A stretch of 59,364 nt of DNA from Streptosporangiaceae bacterium. GTDB taxonomy: Bacteria > Actinomycetota > Actinomycetes > Streptosporangiales > Streptosporangiaceae. The DNA is taken from contig JASHOL010000476.1 of assembly GCA_030041135.1 (NCBI GenBank), positions 1 to 59,364 on the forward strand. Reading direction: 5' to 3'. Of this stretch, positions 58,047-59,364 are shown one piece after another (position 1 is the first letter of the stretch; each line of letters starts with the position of its first letter). Made by a program: the position numbers and the translations under genes. Under the pieces are notes generated by a model, which did no database searches, was not told the DNA's origin, and was given only the letters and a program-made list of their open reading frames with translations.

Positions 58047-58092
58047 ATACCTACAGGGTTCCGGTGTCAAGCGTTGCCCTAAACTGGGGTCC

Positions 58093-58686
58093 ATGGCCGA
58101 GGAGCAGATCCGGGGCGACTCCCTGACGGACCGGAAACGCCGCCGGGCCAAGGAGGCAATCCGGCGCGCGGCACTGGACTTGTTCCGCGAGCGCGGCTTC
58201 GACGCCGTCAGCGTGACCGACATCGCCCAGCGCGCCGAGGTCGGCAGGACGACCTTCTTCCGCTACTTCGGCGACAAACAGGAGGTCCTGTTCAGCGACC
58301 CTGCCGACGCGGCCGCCGAGGCCTCGCAACGAGTGTCAGCACCGACAGACCTGATCGGGTCTTCGATAGCCGCAGCCCTGGCGGCGGCCCGGCGGCTCGT
58401 AGTTGGTTACGTCGAGGACATCACCGCCGATCCCGTGGCCTATAAGCGGCATCAGGAGCTCGTGACCAGTCATCCGGAGCTGTATGCCCGCAGCCTGGTC
58501 AAGCAGCGCGGCTACGCAGATGAGCTCGCCGGCCACCTCCAGAGCTGGGGCGCGACCCCTTCCACTGCTCGCCAAGCCGCAGAAATCGGGCTTGCCTGCT
58601 TTTACGCCGGGCAGGCGGCAGCAAAGGACGACCCGAGAGTCCTCGCTCGCCACGTCGACCTCGCCTTCGACCGGCTGTGCCGCTAG
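58093..58686 (+). CDS. TetR-family transcriptional regulator
   Basis: A 197-residue regulator. HTH: AIRRAALDLFRERGFDAVSV, TDIAQRAEVGRTTFFRYFGD with KQEVLF, the standard TetR N-terminal 45 residues. The C-terminal ligand domain is helical and Ala-rich (AAALAAARRLVVGYVEDI, EIGLACFYAGQAA). It is probably an autorepressor that also controls the divergent SnoaL-like gene through the palindrome in between. ATG 58093 has GGGGTCC upstream. Confidence 0.9.
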   Translation: MAEEQIRGDSLTDRKRRRAKEAIRRAALDLFRERGFDAVSVTDIAQRAEVGRTTFFRYFGDKQEVLFSDPADAAAEASQRVSAPTDLIGSSIAAALAAARRLVVGYVEDITADPVAYKRHQELVTSHPELYARSLVKQRGYADELAGHLQSWGATPSTARQAAEIGLACFYAGQAAAKDDPRVLARHVDLAFDRLCR

Positions 58687-58728
58687 CTCGCACGTAACTC
58701 ATGGCACTGAGGCTTGGCTCGGGGGCAG

Positions 58729-59364
58729 TCAGTCTCCGGGCAGGAACATCGCCGTGGCGATAGTCGAGGACGAGCAGCCCAGGCCGGACACCGGGCCCGT
58801 GAAGCCCGGCAGCATGCTGCCCTGCTGGACCGCGCCCGCGGCCAGCGTCGCGGGCGCAGCCAGTCGGCCGACGGCGTCGGTGAACTCGCCGGTCCGCAGC
58901 TGACCCAGGCCGATGCTGACCTGCATGAGCACGGTGGTTGAGCGCGATGTAGTCACCCGGACGCGGATGCCACCGGAATAGATCACGATGAAACTGCCGG
59001 GATGGGCATCGGTGACGGTTCCCGTCCCTGGCCCGCCCGCGATCACCGTGCGCGGCACCGTCGGGCTGGGGATCGGCCTTGGTATCGCACCTTCAGCGGG
59101 ACGCAACCGGGCGTGCGGACTGCCATGCGCCGACGAGGGCGGCAGCACCAGGCCGACGTCGACCATTCGCGCAGCGAGCAATCCGCGGGCCAAGCCTGTG
59201 CCGAACACGACGACCTTCTCCCCGTCGGCGATGTCGGAGAGGATCCCGGCCTGCTGGCGGCTGAAGTGCGTGGACGCCGACGTGGTCACGGTCACTAGCT
59301 GGCCTGTCCCGAAGGCCTTGATGGCGAGGCTGATGCCGTGAACCTGCTCGAGCGTGCCCGATAG
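58729..59364 (-). CDS. Surface or secreted beta-rich protein, N-terminus outside window (DUF5666-like)
   Basis: The frame is open to the right edge of the window: residues upstream of GTG 59295 read EQVHGISLAIKAFGTGQLVT, in the same style as what follows. VTVTTSASTHFSRQQAGIL, then DIADGEKVVVFGTGLA, resembles the DUF5666 unit (T-V-T..S..T.F, D-I..G..V...G). The middle is Pro/Thr-rich and the C-terminus has small hydrophobic segments. A signal peptide would lie outside. It is convergent with the TetR gene. Only the general class is clear. Confidence 0.5.
   Translation of the reverse strand, partial: LSGTLEQVHGISLAIKAFGTGQLVTVTTSASTHFSRQQAGILSDIADGEKVVVFGTGLARGLLAARMVDVGLVLPPSSAHGSPHARLRPAEGAIPRPIPSPTVPRTVIAGGPGTGTVTDAHPGSFIVIYSGGIRVRVTTSRSTTVLMQVSIGLGQLRTGEFTDAVGRLAAPATLAAGAVQQGSMLPGFTGPVSGLGCSSSTIATAMFLPGD

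Noticed and set aside
1-59364. CRISPR array, prophage, integrative element or transposase
   Set aside because: No spaced direct repeats, integrase, transposase or terminal inverted repeats were seen; only short local repeats are present.

Overview
This 59.4 kb window is chromosomal DNA from a high-GC actinobacterium. Evidence: strong preference for G or C at third codon positions, many GTG and TTG starts, and typical actinobacterial families (a DUF574 methyltransferase, a SigE-family sigma factor, F420-type LLM oxidoreductases, an XRE/NUDIX pair, a DasR-like operator system and an NB-ARC/TPR regulator). The genus cannot be fixed; a Streptosporangiales- or Catenulispora-like soil actinomycete is only a guess. 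I saw no tRNA or rRNA gene, CRISPR array, insertion sequence, integrase or origin.

Layout. 1-8.7 kb: tail of a secreted phosphoesterase, a membrane protein, a small gene divergent from an XRE regulator + NUDIX pair, a FolD paralogue, a PadR regulator with its small partner, an isoprenylcysteine-methyltransferase-type protein, an LLM oxidoreductase and an MFS exporter. 8.8-16.7 kb: a winged-helix methyltransferase, a CPA1 Na+/H+ antiporter, a GNAT enzyme, an amidohydrolase, a SigE-family sigma factor with a membrane-anchored seven-repeat propeller, a thioesterase and a TPR protein. 16.8-23.5 kb: an alpha/beta hydrolase + LLM pair, an MFS exporter divergent from its TetR regulator, a DAO-type oxidoreductase and a DUF574 methyltransferase.

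23.8-34.3 kb is the most coherent system: a divergent amino-sugar catabolic locus. On the minus strand lie a GntR/UTRA regulator, a ROK kinase (NanK-like), a NanE-like epimerase and the two permeases and two ATPases of a Dpp-type importer, mostly joined by 4-bp overlaps. On the plus strand lie a DUF4434 protein, the lipoprotein solute-binding protein and an AAC(3)-family N-acetyltransferase. The intergenic region holds two sites resembling the DasR operator. The pathway should import an amino sugar and convert ManNAc via ManNAc-6-P to GlcNAc-6-P, but no sialidase or NanA is present, so the true substrate is open.

34.3-59.4 kb is a mixed region: a frameshifted small gene; a D-threonine-aldolase-like enzyme; an SsuD-like monooxygenase; a MOSC protein overlapping an RlmJ-like methyltransferase with an altered catalytic motif; a stand-alone Clp-N protein divergent from a small HTH gene; a Mut7-C protein; a 928-residue XRE/NB-ARC/TPR regulator; a kinase-aldolase-kinase sugar phosphate operon; an ECHDC3-like crotonase lacking the usual glutamates; a secreted protein pair; a thiolase; a GH76 enzyme without a signal peptide; a TetR/SnoaL divergent pair; and the tail of a cell-surface protein cut by the right edge.

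Functions come from motif and family recognition by reading; no database search was run. Starts were chosen by ribosome binding sites and neighbour overlap where visible.
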